The notes below the pieces were generated by a model, which was not told the DNA's origin, made no database searches, and saw only the letters and a list, made by a program, of their open reading frames with translations. From DATBVX01 sp963810775 (GTDB lineage Bacteria > Pseudomonadota > Gammaproteobacteria > Steroidobacterales > Steroidobacteraceae), in assembly GCA_963810775.1 (NCBI GenBank), contig CAWEOT010000025.1:368404-432403 (forward strand): a stretch of DNA of 64,000 nt, given 5' to 3'. Position 1 is the first letter of the stretch. Every line of letters starts with the position of its first letter. A program made the position numbers and the translations under genes. Positions 37,814 to 46,715 of this stretch are shown piece by piece.

Positions 37814-38365
37814 GTGGAGATTGTTCGGAATCACTTGGGCGGCGTACTGGAGTTGCGGCCACGCCGTTTCGGCGACTCTCGCGGCTGGTTCAGTGAGACC
37901 TACAGCCGCAGGGTATTGTCGGAGCGCGGCATTGCGGCGGAGTTTGTTCAGGACAATCAGTCGGTCTCTTCAAGTCCGGGGACGATTCGAGGCCTGCATC
38001 TGCAAGTCGACCCTCACGTTCAAGGTAAGCTGGTTCGCGTGCTGCGAGGTCGGATCTTCGATGTTGCGGTGGACTTGCGGCGGGATTCGCCCAGCTATCG
38101 AGGCTACGTGGGCGTGGAATTGTCGGCCTCGGAAGGTAATCAGCTGTGGATTCCCAGCGGATTCGCGCACGGATTCTGCACGCTCGATCCGCAGACCGAA
38201 GTCTTTTATAAGGTGACCGACTACTACACGCCATCCGCCGAGCGCTCGATTCTGTGGAACGATCCTGAGCTCAACATATCGTGGCCGGTCGACGCCGCGA
38301 TCGCCAGCCTCTCAGACAAGGACCGCGCCGCACCCAGCCTGGCGCAGTTCGAGGGGCGCTCCTGA
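37814..38365 (+). CDS. rmlC: dTDP-4-dehydrorhamnose 3,5-epimerase
   Basis: This is the third step of dTDP-L-rhamnose synthesis, a cupin-fold epimerase. GTG at 37814 (VEIVRNHLGGVLELRPRRFG) gives 183 residues, the family length. The frame is open to 37712, but that part shows no homology. The catalytic His lies in TIRGLHLQ, and the active-site Tyr region in EVFYKVTDYYTPSAERSI. Conserved QLWIPSGFAHGFCTL is present. It is followed one base later by rmlB in a C-B-D-A order. Confidence 0.93.
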   Translation: MEIVRNHLGGVLELRPRRFGDSRGWFSETYSRRVLSERGIAAEFVQDNQSVSSSPGTIRGLHLQVDPHVQGKLVRVLRGRIFDVAVDLRRDSPSYRGYVGVELSASEGNQLWIPSGFAHGFCTLDPQTEVFYKVTDYYTPSAERSILWNDPELNISWPVDAAIASLSDKDRAAPSLAQFEGRS

Positions 38366-38366
38366 C

Positions 38367-39437
38367 ATGCGCATCATCGTGACCGGCGGCCTGGGGTTCA
38401 TCGGCTCAGCAGTCGTTCGCCTGCTGATTGATGGCAGTGAGCATGAGGTACTGAATCTGGACAAGATGACCTATGCCGCCAGTCCGGAGGCAGTGGCGAG
38501 TGTTTCCAATAGCCCCAAGTACCGATTCGTCAAGGCAGACATCGCCGACGGCCCGGTCATGCAAAGAGCGTTCGCGGAATATTTGCCGGATGCGGTGATC
38601 CACCTGGCGGCCGAGTCACACGTTGACCGATCCATTGACGGCCCGCGCGCTTTCATTATCACGAACGTCGTCGGGACGTACGAGCTTCTCGAAGCGGCGC
38701 GACACTACTGGTTGACATTGGACGGCGAAAAGGCCCGTCGTTTTCGCTTCCTGCACGTCTCGACAGACGAAGTATTTGGATCCCTCGGGCGGTACGATTC
38801 GCCATTCAACGAGTCGACACCGTATTCGCCACGCTCGCCTTACTCTGCAAGTAAGGCGGGTTCCGACCACCTGGTTCGGGCATGGCATGAAACCTATGGC
38901 CTGCCGGTCGTCATCACGAATTGTTCGAACAATTACGGCCCTTATCATTTTCCCGAGAAGCTGATTCCCTTGACGATCGTGAAGGCATTATTGGGTGAGG
39001 AACTGGCCGTGTACGGCACCGGAGAAAACATCCGGGATTGGCTCTTCGTTGAGGACCATGCACGTGCGCTTCTCAGCGTTCTTGAGAGAGGCGTGGTGGG
39101 TGAAACATATGTGATTGGCGCTAATGCGCAGCGGCAAAATCTCGACGTCGTGCAACAGATCTGCGACCGTTTGGATCAGGAGATCGGCGTGAGCGCCCAG
39201 GGGCCAAGGCGCCGGCTCATCCGGTTCGTGACCGATCGACCTGGCCATGATCTGCGCTACGCCATGGATTCCTCGAAGATCCAGGCTGAGCTCGGTTGGC
39301 GTCCAACCAGGACCTTTGAACAGGGATTGGCCGAAACAGTGCGCTGGTACCTGAACAACGAGCCATGGTGGCGATTCATTCTGGATAACCGTTACGCGGG
39401 TGATCGCTTGGGGATGAGCGCCGGAAAGGGCCCATGA
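38367..39437 (+). CDS. rmlB: dTDP-glucose 4,6-dehydratase
   Basis: This is the second step of dTDP-rhamnose synthesis, an extended SDR enzyme of 356 residues. The NAD site is VTGGLGFIGSAVVRLL. The active site shows STDEVFGSLG (Thr-Asp-Glu) and the YxxxK motif in PYSASKAGSDHLVRAW. It overlaps rmlD by four bases (ATGA). A second, broken copy of the middle of this gene lies at 44230-44564. Confidence 0.96.
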   Translation: MRIIVTGGLGFIGSAVVRLLIDGSEHEVLNLDKMTYAASPEAVASVSNSPKYRFVKADIADGPVMQRAFAEYLPDAVIHLAAESHVDRSIDGPRAFIITNVVGTYELLEAARHYWLTLDGEKARRFRFLHVSTDEVFGSLGRYDSPFNESTPYSPRSPYSASKAGSDHLVRAWHETYGLPVVITNCSNNYGPYHFPEKLIPLTIVKALLGEELAVYGTGENIRDWLFVEDHARALLSVLERGVVGETYVIGANAQRQNLDVVQQICDRLDQEIGVSAQGPRRRLIRFVTDRPGHDLRYAMDSSKIQAELGWRPTRTFEQGLAETVRWYLNNEPWWRFILDNRYAGDRLGMSAGKGP

Positions 39438-40318
39438 CGCGCGTTCTGTTGACGGGCGCAAACGGTCAGGTAGGGCGAGAACTGCAGAGAGCCGAGTGGC
39501 CTTCGGGTTTCGAAGTGTGGCCCGCCGATCATCGTGAGCTCGACATTACCAATGAAGCCGCAGTACGTGCCCTGGTCGAGAACGTTCGACCGGCAATCGT
39601 TGTGAACGCAGCCGCGTACACCGCGGTCGACAAGGCCGAGGACGATCCAGCAACCGCATTTGCAGTCAACGCAGCAGGCGTCGCGCACCTGGTTCGTTAC
39701 GCCGAACAATGCTCCGCACATGTCCTGCACCTTTCGACGGACTATGTGTTCGACGGCAATAAACCGGGATGGTACGTCGAGTCCGATCCCATCAATCCGC
39801 TTGGCGTGTATGGGCGATCCAAGGCCGACGGCGAGCGCGCAGCTCTGCTATATCCGCGTGCGATCGTCTTGCGCACTGCTTGGGTGTACGGTGCCCTGGG
39901 GCCAAATTTTGTCAGGACGATGCTACGGCTTGCTCGAGAGCGGCAGGTCATCGGTGTTGTAGCCGACCAGATCGGTTGTCCGACGTCCGCGAGGGATCTC
40001 GCAACCGCTATTGTGAGAATAGCGAGCGCCTCGCTCGATGGAGCTATCGAAGATCAATTGTTCCATGTCACATCTCCAGTGCAGGCGACTTGGCACGAAT
40101 TGGCGGTGGCCGTGTTTCGTGTCTCGGCGCAAGGCTTCAATGGCGACTTGCGGGCAATTACTACGGCTGAGTATCCGACACGCGCGAGGAGACCGGCCAA
40201 CAGCCGGCTGGATTCCGGGCGTTTGAACGCAAAGCTCGGTATCCGCCTTCCGGACTGGCACGATTCCCTGGTCGAAGTAGTTAACGAGTTGGAAATGGGT
40301 CTCGGGAGAACGCGATGA
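39434..40318 (+). CDS. rmlD: dTDP-4-dehydrorhamnose reductase
   Basis: This is the last step, giving dTDP-L-rhamnose. The 294-residue SDR has the nucleotide site LLTGANGQVGREL, the motif LSTDYVFDGNKPGWY and the catalytic YGRSKADGERA. It is coupled to rmlB and rmlA by ATGA overlaps on both sides. The frame is intact. Confidence 0.96.
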   Translation: MTRVLLTGANGQVGRELQRAEWPSGFEVWPADHRELDITNEAAVRALVENVRPAIVVNAAAYTAVDKAEDDPATAFAVNAAGVAHLVRYAEQCSAHVLHLSTDYVFDGNKPGWYVESDPINPLGVYGRSKADGERAALLYPRAIVLRTAWVYGALGPNFVRTMLRLARERQVIGVVADQIGCPTSARDLATAIVRIASASLDGAIEDQLFHVTSPVQATWHELAVAVFRVSAQGFNGDLRAITTAEYPTRARRPANSRLDSGRLNAKLGIRLPDWHDSLVEVVNELEMGLGRTR

Positions 40319-41180
40319 TCAAGGGAATTATTCTGGCGGGCGGCACCGGATCCAGGCTTCATCCGCTTACGCTCGCAATGTCAAAGCAACTGCTGCCCGT
40401 CTATGACAAGCCAATGATCTATTACCCGCTGACGGTCCTGCTCCTTGCGGGCATCAGGGAGATCCTGATCATCACCACGCCCGAGGATTGCGCATCGTTT
40501 GCGAGACTTTGGGCGATGGCAATCAGTGGGGCATCCAGATCAGCTATGCAACTCAGCCGGCGCCCAACGGTATCGCCGAGGCATTTCTCATAGGTGAGGA
40601 ATTTCTCGGTGGCAGCACCTGCTCGCTCATCCTGGGCGACAATCTATTTCACGGCAGCGGCCTGGGGGATGTTCTCCAGGCGGCTACCCAATCCGCGCGA
40701 GGCGCGCGGGTATTCGCTCAGCAGGTGCGCGACCCGGAACGCTACGGTGTGGTGTGTTTCGATACCGATGGCCGCGCAACGTCGATTGAAGAAAAGCCGC
40801 GAGCGCCCCGGTCGCACTGGGCAGTCACGGGCCTGTACTTCTACGATGCCAGTATCGTCGAGATTGCTCGTGCCGTGCGGCCGTCGGCGCGCGGAGAGCT
40901 GGAGATCACGAGTGTGAACCAGGCATATCTCGAGCGCGGCGAGCTGCAGGTAGTACCGCTTGGCAGGGGCTACGCCTGGCTGGATACCGGGACCTTCGAC
41001 TCGATGGTAGAAGCTTCGGAGTTCGTGCGCGTCTTGCAGGCACGGCATCAACAGAAAATCGGATGCCCGGAGGAGGTCGCCTGGCGCATGGGCTTCATTG
41101 ATACCGATCAGATGCTCCGGTTGGCACGGCCGTTGATCAAGAGTGGATACGGGAGCTATCTCTGCGACCTGGTACAGTAA
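40315..41180 (+). CDS. rmlA: Glucose-1-phosphate thymidylyltransferase, frame-disrupted
   Basis: This is the first step of dTDP-rhamnose synthesis. The start MIKGIILAGGTGSRLHPLT holds the nucleotide-binding loop, followed by SKQLLPVYDKPMIYYPL. Near 40505 the first frame diverges after DCASFARL; the true path continues GDGNQWGIQISYATQPAPNG in another frame, then LILGDNLFHGSGL to a stop at 41180. One missing T in the TTT run at agactttggg restores the join at normal length (about 288 residues). As the other three rml genes are intact, sequence error is likely. Confidence 0.9.
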
Positions 41181-41275
41181 TCGCCCGCCCTCGCTCGGTG
41201 CGATCATCGGTTTGAGGCACCTTGTCCATCGACAGCCCAGCAGCCCAGGCGTGCCGGCCGCCGATCGTATCGTAT

Positions 41276-42502
41276 ATGCCTAAGCTACTAAGCATAAACA
41301 ATTACCACTATCGACGTGGTGGATCGGATGTTGTTTATCTAGAACATGCAGAGTTGTTGCAGGAGCTTGGCTGGCAGGTTGGTTTCTTTTCTATGGCCCA
41401 CCCACGGAATGATGAAACTGAGTGGGCAAGATTCTTTGTTGACGAAATCGAGTTCGGGCAGGAGTACTCGTTGTCGCAGAAGATGGTAATGGCGACGAAA
41501 GTAATATATTCATTCGAGGCACGTCGAAAGCTCCAACGTCTCTTGAAAGAATTCTTTCCGAGCATCGCCCATCTTCACTGTATATATCATCACTTGTCGC
41601 CTGCAATCCTCCCGGTGTTATCGCAGGCGGGTATTCCGACAGTAATGACCGCACACGATCTTAAGATCGCGTGCCCGGCATATAAGATGCTCAATAACGG
41701 AGGCATATGCGAGCGTTGTAGAGACGGCTCAGTTCTAAACGTGGTGAGACATCGCTGCATACGAGGCTCATTTGCGGCAAGTGTCGTCGTGGCGGTCGAG
41801 AGCGGGTTACAACGCAAGTTGCGCATGTACGAACGGCATTTGTCGAAAATTGTCGTTCCGAGCCGGTTCTTTCTAGAAAAATTCGTGGAATGGGGATGGT
41901 CCCGCGACAAGTTTTCGTACATACCGAACTATGTCGATGTAGCTCGATTCACCGCGCTATACGATCCAGGCGACTATTTCGTTTATTTTGGTCGTCTGGC
42001 ACCAGAGAAGGGAGTTGGGACGTTACTGCGGGCCGCGAAGGAAGCAGCGGTTAGGGTAAAAATTGTGGGCACTGGACCAGAAGAAGAAGCCTTAAGAGCC
42101 CTGGATGCTCGACTGGGCGGTGCGGCGGAGTTTCTCGGCTACCGAAGGGGAGCGGAGTTGCAAGAAATTGTTGGCCATGCTCGGGCAGTCGTGACACCGT
42201 CAGAATGGTATGAGAACGCGCCGATGAGTGTGTTGGAGAGCTTTGCACTTGGGAAGCCCGTAATCGGGTCGCGTATCGGGGGCATCCCAGAGATGATTGA
42301 AGTGGGTCTGAATGGATGGCTTTACGAAAGTGGGGACGTAGCGGGACTCGCGGAGATCATGCGGCGTGTGCGGGATTGCGGTGCTCAAAAGCTGGTTGAG
42401 ATAGGCAAGGAAGCAAGATCCTTTGTAGAGAAGCGATTTAGCCGTGTGTTGTATGCAGAAGCGATACTTAACTTGTACTCTGATCTGGGAGTGAAGTGCT
42501 GA
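41276..42502 (+). CDS. Glycosyltransferase family 4 protein (lower GC)
   Basis: ATG at 41276 gives MPKLLSINNYHYRRGGSDVV and a product of 408 residues. The C-terminal half shows FVYFGRLAPEKGVGTLLRAA and the E-x7-E motif in ENAPMSVLESFALGKP. The frame is open to 41222, without homology. Codon use is visibly more AT-rich than in the rml genes (for example gtaatatattcattc), suggesting separate transfer. It is the intact relative of the remnant at 33765-34064. It follows rmlA by 95 bases and may be a rhamnosyltransferase, but this is only context. Confidence 0.88.
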   Translation: MPKLLSINNYHYRRGGSDVVYLEHAELLQELGWQVGFFSMAHPRNDETEWARFFVDEIEFGQEYSLSQKMVMATKVIYSFEARRKLQRLLKEFFPSIAHLHCIYHHLSPAILPVLSQAGIPTVMTAHDLKIACPAYKMLNNGGICERCRDGSVLNVVRHRCIRGSFAASVVVAVESGLQRKLRMYERHLSKIVVPSRFFLEKFVEWGWSRDKFSYIPNYVDVARFTALYDPGDYFVYFGRLAPEKGVGTLLRAAKEAAVRVKIVGTGPEEEALRALDARLGGAAEFLGYRRGAELQEIVGHARAVVTPSEWYENAPMSVLESFALGKPVIGSRIGGIPEMIEVGLNGWLYESGDVAGLAEIMRRVRDCGAQKLVEIGKEARSFVEKRFSRVLYAEAILNLYSDLGVKC

Positions 42503-43654
42503 ATGCACCGGGGACAAGTGTCGATACTGGGCATTCGTGGTGTTCCCGCCGCTCATGGTGGTTTCGAAACATTCGCTGAGCAACTTGCTCTGCACTTGGT
42601 TCATCGTGGCTGGACGGTGACCGTGTATTGCCAGGTATCTGGAAAGGGCTCGGTGTTTGAGGATAGTTGGAAGGGCATTCGACGCGTAAATATACCGACG
42701 ATCGGAGACGGATCAGCGGCCACTATCATTTTCGACTGGAAGGCAAATAACCTGGCAGCTCGAGAAAGGAACGGCGTCGTTCTGACTCTCGGGTACAACA
42801 CGGCTGTCTTCTGCGCCCGCTTGCGTCTTGCCGGTCTACAGAACGTAATCAATATGGATGGTATTGAGTGGAAGAGGGCCAAGTGGGGTAGAACTGCTAG
42901 GGTTTGGTTTTGGTTGAACGACTGGGCCGGTTGTTGGCTCGGCAACCATCTGGTGGCCGATCATCCGGAAATAGAGTGCCATTTACGGACGCGTGTTAGG
43001 GCCGATAAGGTTACCGTAATCGCCTATGGCGCTGATGAGGTCGTATCAGCAAACGAAGAGTCTGTACGCGCTTTGGGCTTAGAGCCTGGCCGGTATGCGA
43101 CTGTGATTGCGAGGCCCGAACCGGAAAATTCTCTATTGGAAATCGTCTCAGCGTTTTCACGTGACCGACGTGGTATTGATCTGTTAGTGCTTGGAAAGTA
43201 CGACCAGGGCAACGCCTATCAGCGTCGTGTATTGGAATCGGCAAGCCAGGAGGTCAAGTTCGTTGGGGCCATTTACGATAAGGAGGTCGTTTCCGCTCTT
43301 CGATTTCATAGCATGTTGTATGTGCATGGACATCAGGTTGGAGGTACCAACCCCTCTCTCGTAGAGGCGCTCGGTGCAGGCAATCCGATATTGGCTCACA
43401 GCAACCGATTCAATCGCTGGGTTGCGGGTGAGCAAGCAGCATATTTTGATGGCACAGAAGAGTGCGCTGCGATGTTTGACGAGTTGCTTGCGAAGCCTGA
43501 GCGGTTAGCAGCGATGGCCAAAGCAAGTCGTGACAGACATCGTCTCCAATTTACCTGGGAAAAGATACTTGGGGAGTATGAAGCTTTGTTAGCTCTCCAT
43601 CAGCGTAATCAGACTGGGGTCGCGCCAAGGTCGAGCACCCGTTCTTGGTGCTGA
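42503..43654 (+). CDS. Glycosyltransferase, DUF1972/GT4 type, C-terminus altered by IS remnant
   Basis: The product opens VSILGIRGVPAAHGGFETFA, the signature of DUF1972-type transferases often used for rhamnose addition. The C-terminal GT4 half reads HGHQVGGTNPSLVEALGAGNP near residue 272. It starts one base after the preceding GT stop, and the two share lower GC. The last dozen codons (after about 43617) lie inside a transposase remnant in another frame, so the original C-terminus has been replaced. The conserved core looks complete. Confidence 0.87.
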   Translation: MHRGQVSILGIRGVPAAHGGFETFAEQLALHLVHRGWTVTVYCQVSGKGSVFEDSWKGIRRVNIPTIGDGSAATIIFDWKANNLAARERNGVVLTLGYNTAVFCARLRLAGLQNVINMDGIEWKRAKWGRTARVWFWLNDWAGCWLGNHLVADHPEIECHLRTRVRADKVTVIAYGADEVVSANEESVRALGLEPGRYATVIARPEPENSLLEIVSAFSRDRRGIDLLVLGKYDQGNAYQRRVLESASQEVKFVGAIYDKEVVSALRFHSMLYVHGHQVGGTNPSLVEALGAGNPILAHSNRFNRWVAGEQAAYFDGTEECAAMFDELLAKPERLAAMAKASRDRHRLQFTWEKILGEYEALLALHQRNQTGVAPRSSTRSWC

Positions 43655-43690
43655 AGCGCGAGTCTTCCGCTTCGCCAAAGTGCGGAGCCG
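43615..43690 (+). pseudogene. IS5-type transposase 3' remnant
   Basis: One frame reads AKVEHPFLVLKRE and, after a frame change, FRFAKVRYG-like residues. This matches the C-terminal VEHPFxVxKRxFGFxKxRYRG block of IS5-group transposases. Only about 25 codons remain, fused to the end of the preceding glycosyltransferase. Confidence 0.6.
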
Positions 43691-43771
43691 TACTGACCGT
43701 CCCCCCGTAATCCGAGCCACGTGTGATGTGGGATTTCCTTGCTTGTAGTTTGACCCCAAGGAGGTCCCCAG

Positions 43772-43940
43772 ATGAAGCGCAAGCAGTATGGAGAGGAGAA
43801 GATCATCGCGATCTTGAAGAAGCACGAGGCGGAGCCTCGGTGCCTGATCTGTCGCGCCGCCACAGCGTGGCTGAGAACACGCATCTACCGCTGGAAGACG
43901 AAGCTCGGCGGCATGGACGTCCAGCTCAGCCGCTGCCAGC
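43772..43940 (+). pseudogene. IS3-family OrfA remnant, frameshifted and truncated
   Basis: ATG at 43772 opens MKRKQYGEEKIIAILKKHEA, the standard IS3/IS407-group OrfA start. A frame change gives ASVPDLSRRHSVAEN, and a return to the first frame gives IYRWKTKLGGMDV before homology ends. A likely terminal repeat, tgaccgtccccccg, lies upstream near 43693. No OrfB or right end is present, so the element is dead. Confidence 0.75.
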
Positions 43941-44010
43941 TTCCTCTTGCTTGGCATACTGACTACTCTTTGTCATGGTATGCCTCGCACACAAAAAATC
44001 AGACGGAGTC

Positions 44011-44166
44011 CCACAAGTCGATTCGGGATCGCCAGCATCGCATCATCAGTTGACGCAAGCGCCCCGATAGTTGCTCGGGCATGCTGAGTTTGTTTTGCCT
44101 TTATTTGCACGGATCGCGGGCAAGATTCCATCGTGCCAAGAATACTTTTCCGTCGCAGTGTCTCGT
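44011..44166 (-). pseudogene. Duplicated 3' end of the 50539-51687 gene
   Basis: On the minus strand this reads DTATEKYSWHDGILPAIRA and ends CPSNYRGACVN, the same C-terminus as the secreted protein encoded at 50539-51687. By eye the DNA of the two copies is about 90% identical over roughly 110 bases (11 differences counted), and similarity goes on past the stop codon. The rest of the gene is missing here. Confidence 0.8.
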
Positions 44167-44229
44167 GCGAGTTCTGTAGGCCGACGGTCGCGGACCGCAA
44201 GTCTGACTCGCCACAACAGGGTGGGGACC

Positions 44230-44564
44230 GGATCGTGCAAAAAGCTGTTCGCGGCGTATCGATGCGGTAATCCACCTGGGCGCCGAATCACACGTTGATC
44301 GGTCCATCGATGGCCCGCGCGCTTTCATCGTGACGAACGTTGTAGGGACCTACGAACTTCTCGAAGCGGCGCGACACTACTGGCTGACACTGGATGGTGA
44401 TAAGGCCCGGCGCTTCGCTTCTTGCATCTCTACGGACGAAGTATTTGGATCGGTCGGACGCGACGATTCGCATTCAACGAGTCGACACTGTATTCGCCAC
44501 GCTCGCCCTATTCCGCAACCAAGGCGGGCTCGGACCACCTGGTCCGGGCATGGCATAAAACCTT
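44230..44564 (+). pseudogene. Broken internal fragment of a second rmlB
   Basis: This matches the middle of rmlB at about 38558-38898. Reading frames give SIDGPRAFI-, TNVVGTYELLEAARHYWLTL and, after frame changes, STDEVFGSVGR and YSPRSPYSATKAGSDHLVRAW. Both ends of the gene are missing and at least two indels are present. Differences from the intact copy are scattered, so it is an old paralogue rather than a fresh duplication. Confidence 0.85.
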
Positions 44565-44675
44565 TGAGCGCCGCGGGCTGTTTCGTTCCGAAGAAGTCAA
44601 CCGCTTGCGTGAGGAGCACCAGGCGCGCCGACACATCGCTTATGGGCGATCTCCTTATTGGAGCATTGGCCACGG
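44565..44675 (+). pseudogene. Asparagine-synthase-like 3' remnant
   Basis: The frame joined to the rmlB fragment continues FERRGLFRSEEVNRLREEHQ, then a frame change gives SLMGDLLIGALA. This fits the C-terminal end of the EPS-locus asparagine synthase family (GLF-x-x-x-x-V-x-x-L-x-x-E-H-Q). It is not a close copy of either AsnB-like gene in this window. The join to rmlB is abrupt. Confidence 0.5.
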
Positions 44676-44863
44676 GCGCACCTAGATTGAGGGTGCACTG
44701 TAAGCTGAAGACCATGAGGTCGCCGAGATCATTCACTTTCACGCCCGACGCTAGTGGCATCTCAAACCGCCGGTGGACGCACGAGAATCCTGCCAATCTG
44801 CTTCGAGGATTGCTCAGTTTCACACAGCAGTCTCCCGCTACGTTGAACTGCTGCAACTACCTT

Positions 44864-45241
44864 TCAGCCCTTAAAAACCCACGCTCTAGCCAGGATGAAG
44901 CTCAGCAGCGGCCACGCAACGGCGACCCCTAAAGCAGCAACCTTGTAATCCACTTGAAGGTACTGCGTGCTTAGCCGCATGAATCCTGAGGAGAGTAGAA
45001 AAATCGAGATCTGTGCGGCTAGAAATCGCGGGAAGTATCGATCGTGGTCGGCGCGCCTCTCAAACGTGAACCCGTGATGCCCGAAGTACGACACCGCAAA
45101 ACCCGCGGCCATGCCTATGCCAGACGCTACATCTGCCGATCGGACGATCTCAGCTTCAACCAAGCCGACCGTCACACCAAAATAAGTAATAGTCGCCCCC
45201 GCTCCGACACATCCAAACCGAATCATCTGCCGCAGGTACAT
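44864..45241 (-). CDS. GtrA-like membrane protein
   Basis: The 125-residue product has four hydrophobic segments and the GtrA start MIRFGCVGAGATITYFGVTV, with SYFGHHGFTFERRADH near the middle and LSFILARAWVFKG at the end. GtrA proteins work with GtrB-type GT2 transferases to move polyprenyl-linked sugars across the membrane. A GT2 of this type lies just beyond, at 45737, on the other strand. The frame looks intact although it borders the graveyard. Confidence 0.85.
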   Translation of the reverse strand: MYLRQMIRFGCVGAGATITYFGVTVGLVEAEIVRSADVASGIGMAAGFAVSYFGHHGFTFERRADHDRYFPRFLAAQISIFLLSSGFMRLSTQYLQVDYKVAALGVAVAWPLLSFILARAWVFKG

Positions 45242-45736
45242 GCGAATTTTTTGCTTTGCTCACCCGAAGTCGCAGCTGGGCCAGTGGGAACCTACGGCCG
45301 CGATGGCTCCGGCTCTCGAGTCAGCCGTTTCACCTTTGATTCGGGCCGGTCGCGCAAGCTTCCAGCAACGACCCAGCTCGTAACCCGTTGTCATAACGTG
45401 GCAAATGCAGGGCAGTTCCAATAGTCCTCATGAAGTTCGCGGCACCATCGAATTCTTGCGGTAACGATCACCAATCCAATGTCCCGTCACCTCAGCACAT
45501 TGATTATCCAACAACTCTCGTTTGGCGTGGTAGGTTCTTGCGCACGGGCTGATATCGTGGCGTCGTAAGAAGCTAAGGCGGCGGTCTCCGGGCGAATTCA
45601 AGAGAATCGAGTTTGCCGACTTGCAACCCTGGATCGGAAAGTCGAGAGGCTGGTTTCTTCGAGCAAGATAATCCAAGTTAGTGGTCTAGTGTGGCGACAG
45701 GACCCCTCGTGCGGGTAACGGGAACACTCAACTTTT
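45242..45736. other. Intergenic stretch, nothing recognised
   Basis: This stretch of about 495 bases lies between gtrA (minus strand) and GT2 (plus strand). A minus-strand frame at 45428-45676 has no recognisable motif and no good start signal. No repeat, RNA gene or strong promoter was found. It may hold more decayed sequence, given the remnants to its left. Confidence 0.5.
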
Positions 45737-46715
45737 ATGGATAAGCGTGCCGTGCATCGCGTTTCTCTGGTGATCCCGGTATACCGCGGAGAGAAGACGC
45801 TCCCGGCCCTGATCGGGGAGATCGCGCCATTGACGCGCGAGCAGACGACGCCAGACGGGACGCGCTTCGTGGTCTGTGAAGTCCTGCTCGTTCACGACTG
45901 CGGTCCTGACCGGTCTGATCAGACCATCGAGTTTCTCAGCGCTCAACACCCATTTGTGCGGGCAGTATGGCTGTCTCGGAATTACGGACAGCACGCCGCG
46001 ACGCTCGCCGGCATGGCAAGCGCGACAGGCGACTGGGTCGCGACCATTGACGAGGACGGACAGCAAGACCCGGTGGACATTGGTCGCATGCTGGACAATG
46101 CTTTGGCTACATCGCTCCAGCTCGTGTACGCGCAGCCGGCGAATCCGCCCCCCCACAGCTGGCTCCGAAATAGCCTAAGCCGAACCGCCAAGTCCATCGC
46201 CACCAAGCTGCTCGGCGGGAGCGAGATCGCTCACTTCAACAGCTTCCGCCTAGTCGATGGCGAAATTGCGAGGAGTCTGGCTGCTTACTGTGGCCATGGC
46301 GTCTTTCTCGACGTAGCGCTCTTCTGGATCACCGGGCGCGTCGGACACTGTACGGTGCGGCTTAGAAACGAGATGGATCGACCCTCCGGATACTCGTACA
46401 TCAAGTTGCTCGGTCACTTCTGGCATCTGCTCCTTACCAGTGGCACACGTCCGCTTCGATTGATCACCCTGATGGGCTTTGGCTCAATGGTGCTTGGCTG
46501 GGGCCATTGCCGGCTACGCGCTTTATGCAAAATTCCACAGCGAGGTGCCTGTGCGGGGCTGGACGTCACTCGTGATCGTCGTCGCCTTCTTCTCCGGGAG
46601 CATCCTGACCGCGCTCGGCGTGATCGCCGAGTACCTTGCGGTGACCATGAGCATCGTCATGGGTAAGCCATTGTATGTCGTGGGCACCAAGCCCACGCGA
46701 CCGGTAGTCCGCTGA
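45737..46715 (+). CDS. Glycosyltransferase family 2, GtrB-like, frame-disrupted
   Basis: A GT-A domain opens VSLVIPVYRGEKTLPALIGE, with VWLSRNYGQHAATLAGMASA and the DXD-like TIDEDGQQDPVDI. Near 46496 the frame changes: the first continues as WGHCRLRALC and loses homology, while the true path reads AIAGYALYAKFHSEVPVRGW and a second TM, TSLVIVVAFFSGSILTALGV, to a stop at 46715. One extra base at ggctggggcc restores two C-terminal TMs. Joined length is about 326 residues. The stop shares a base with the next ATG. Confidence 0.85.

Noticed and set aside
45428..45676. Minus-strand frame between gtrA and GT2
   Set aside because: It shows no motif, no start signal and no homology by inspection.
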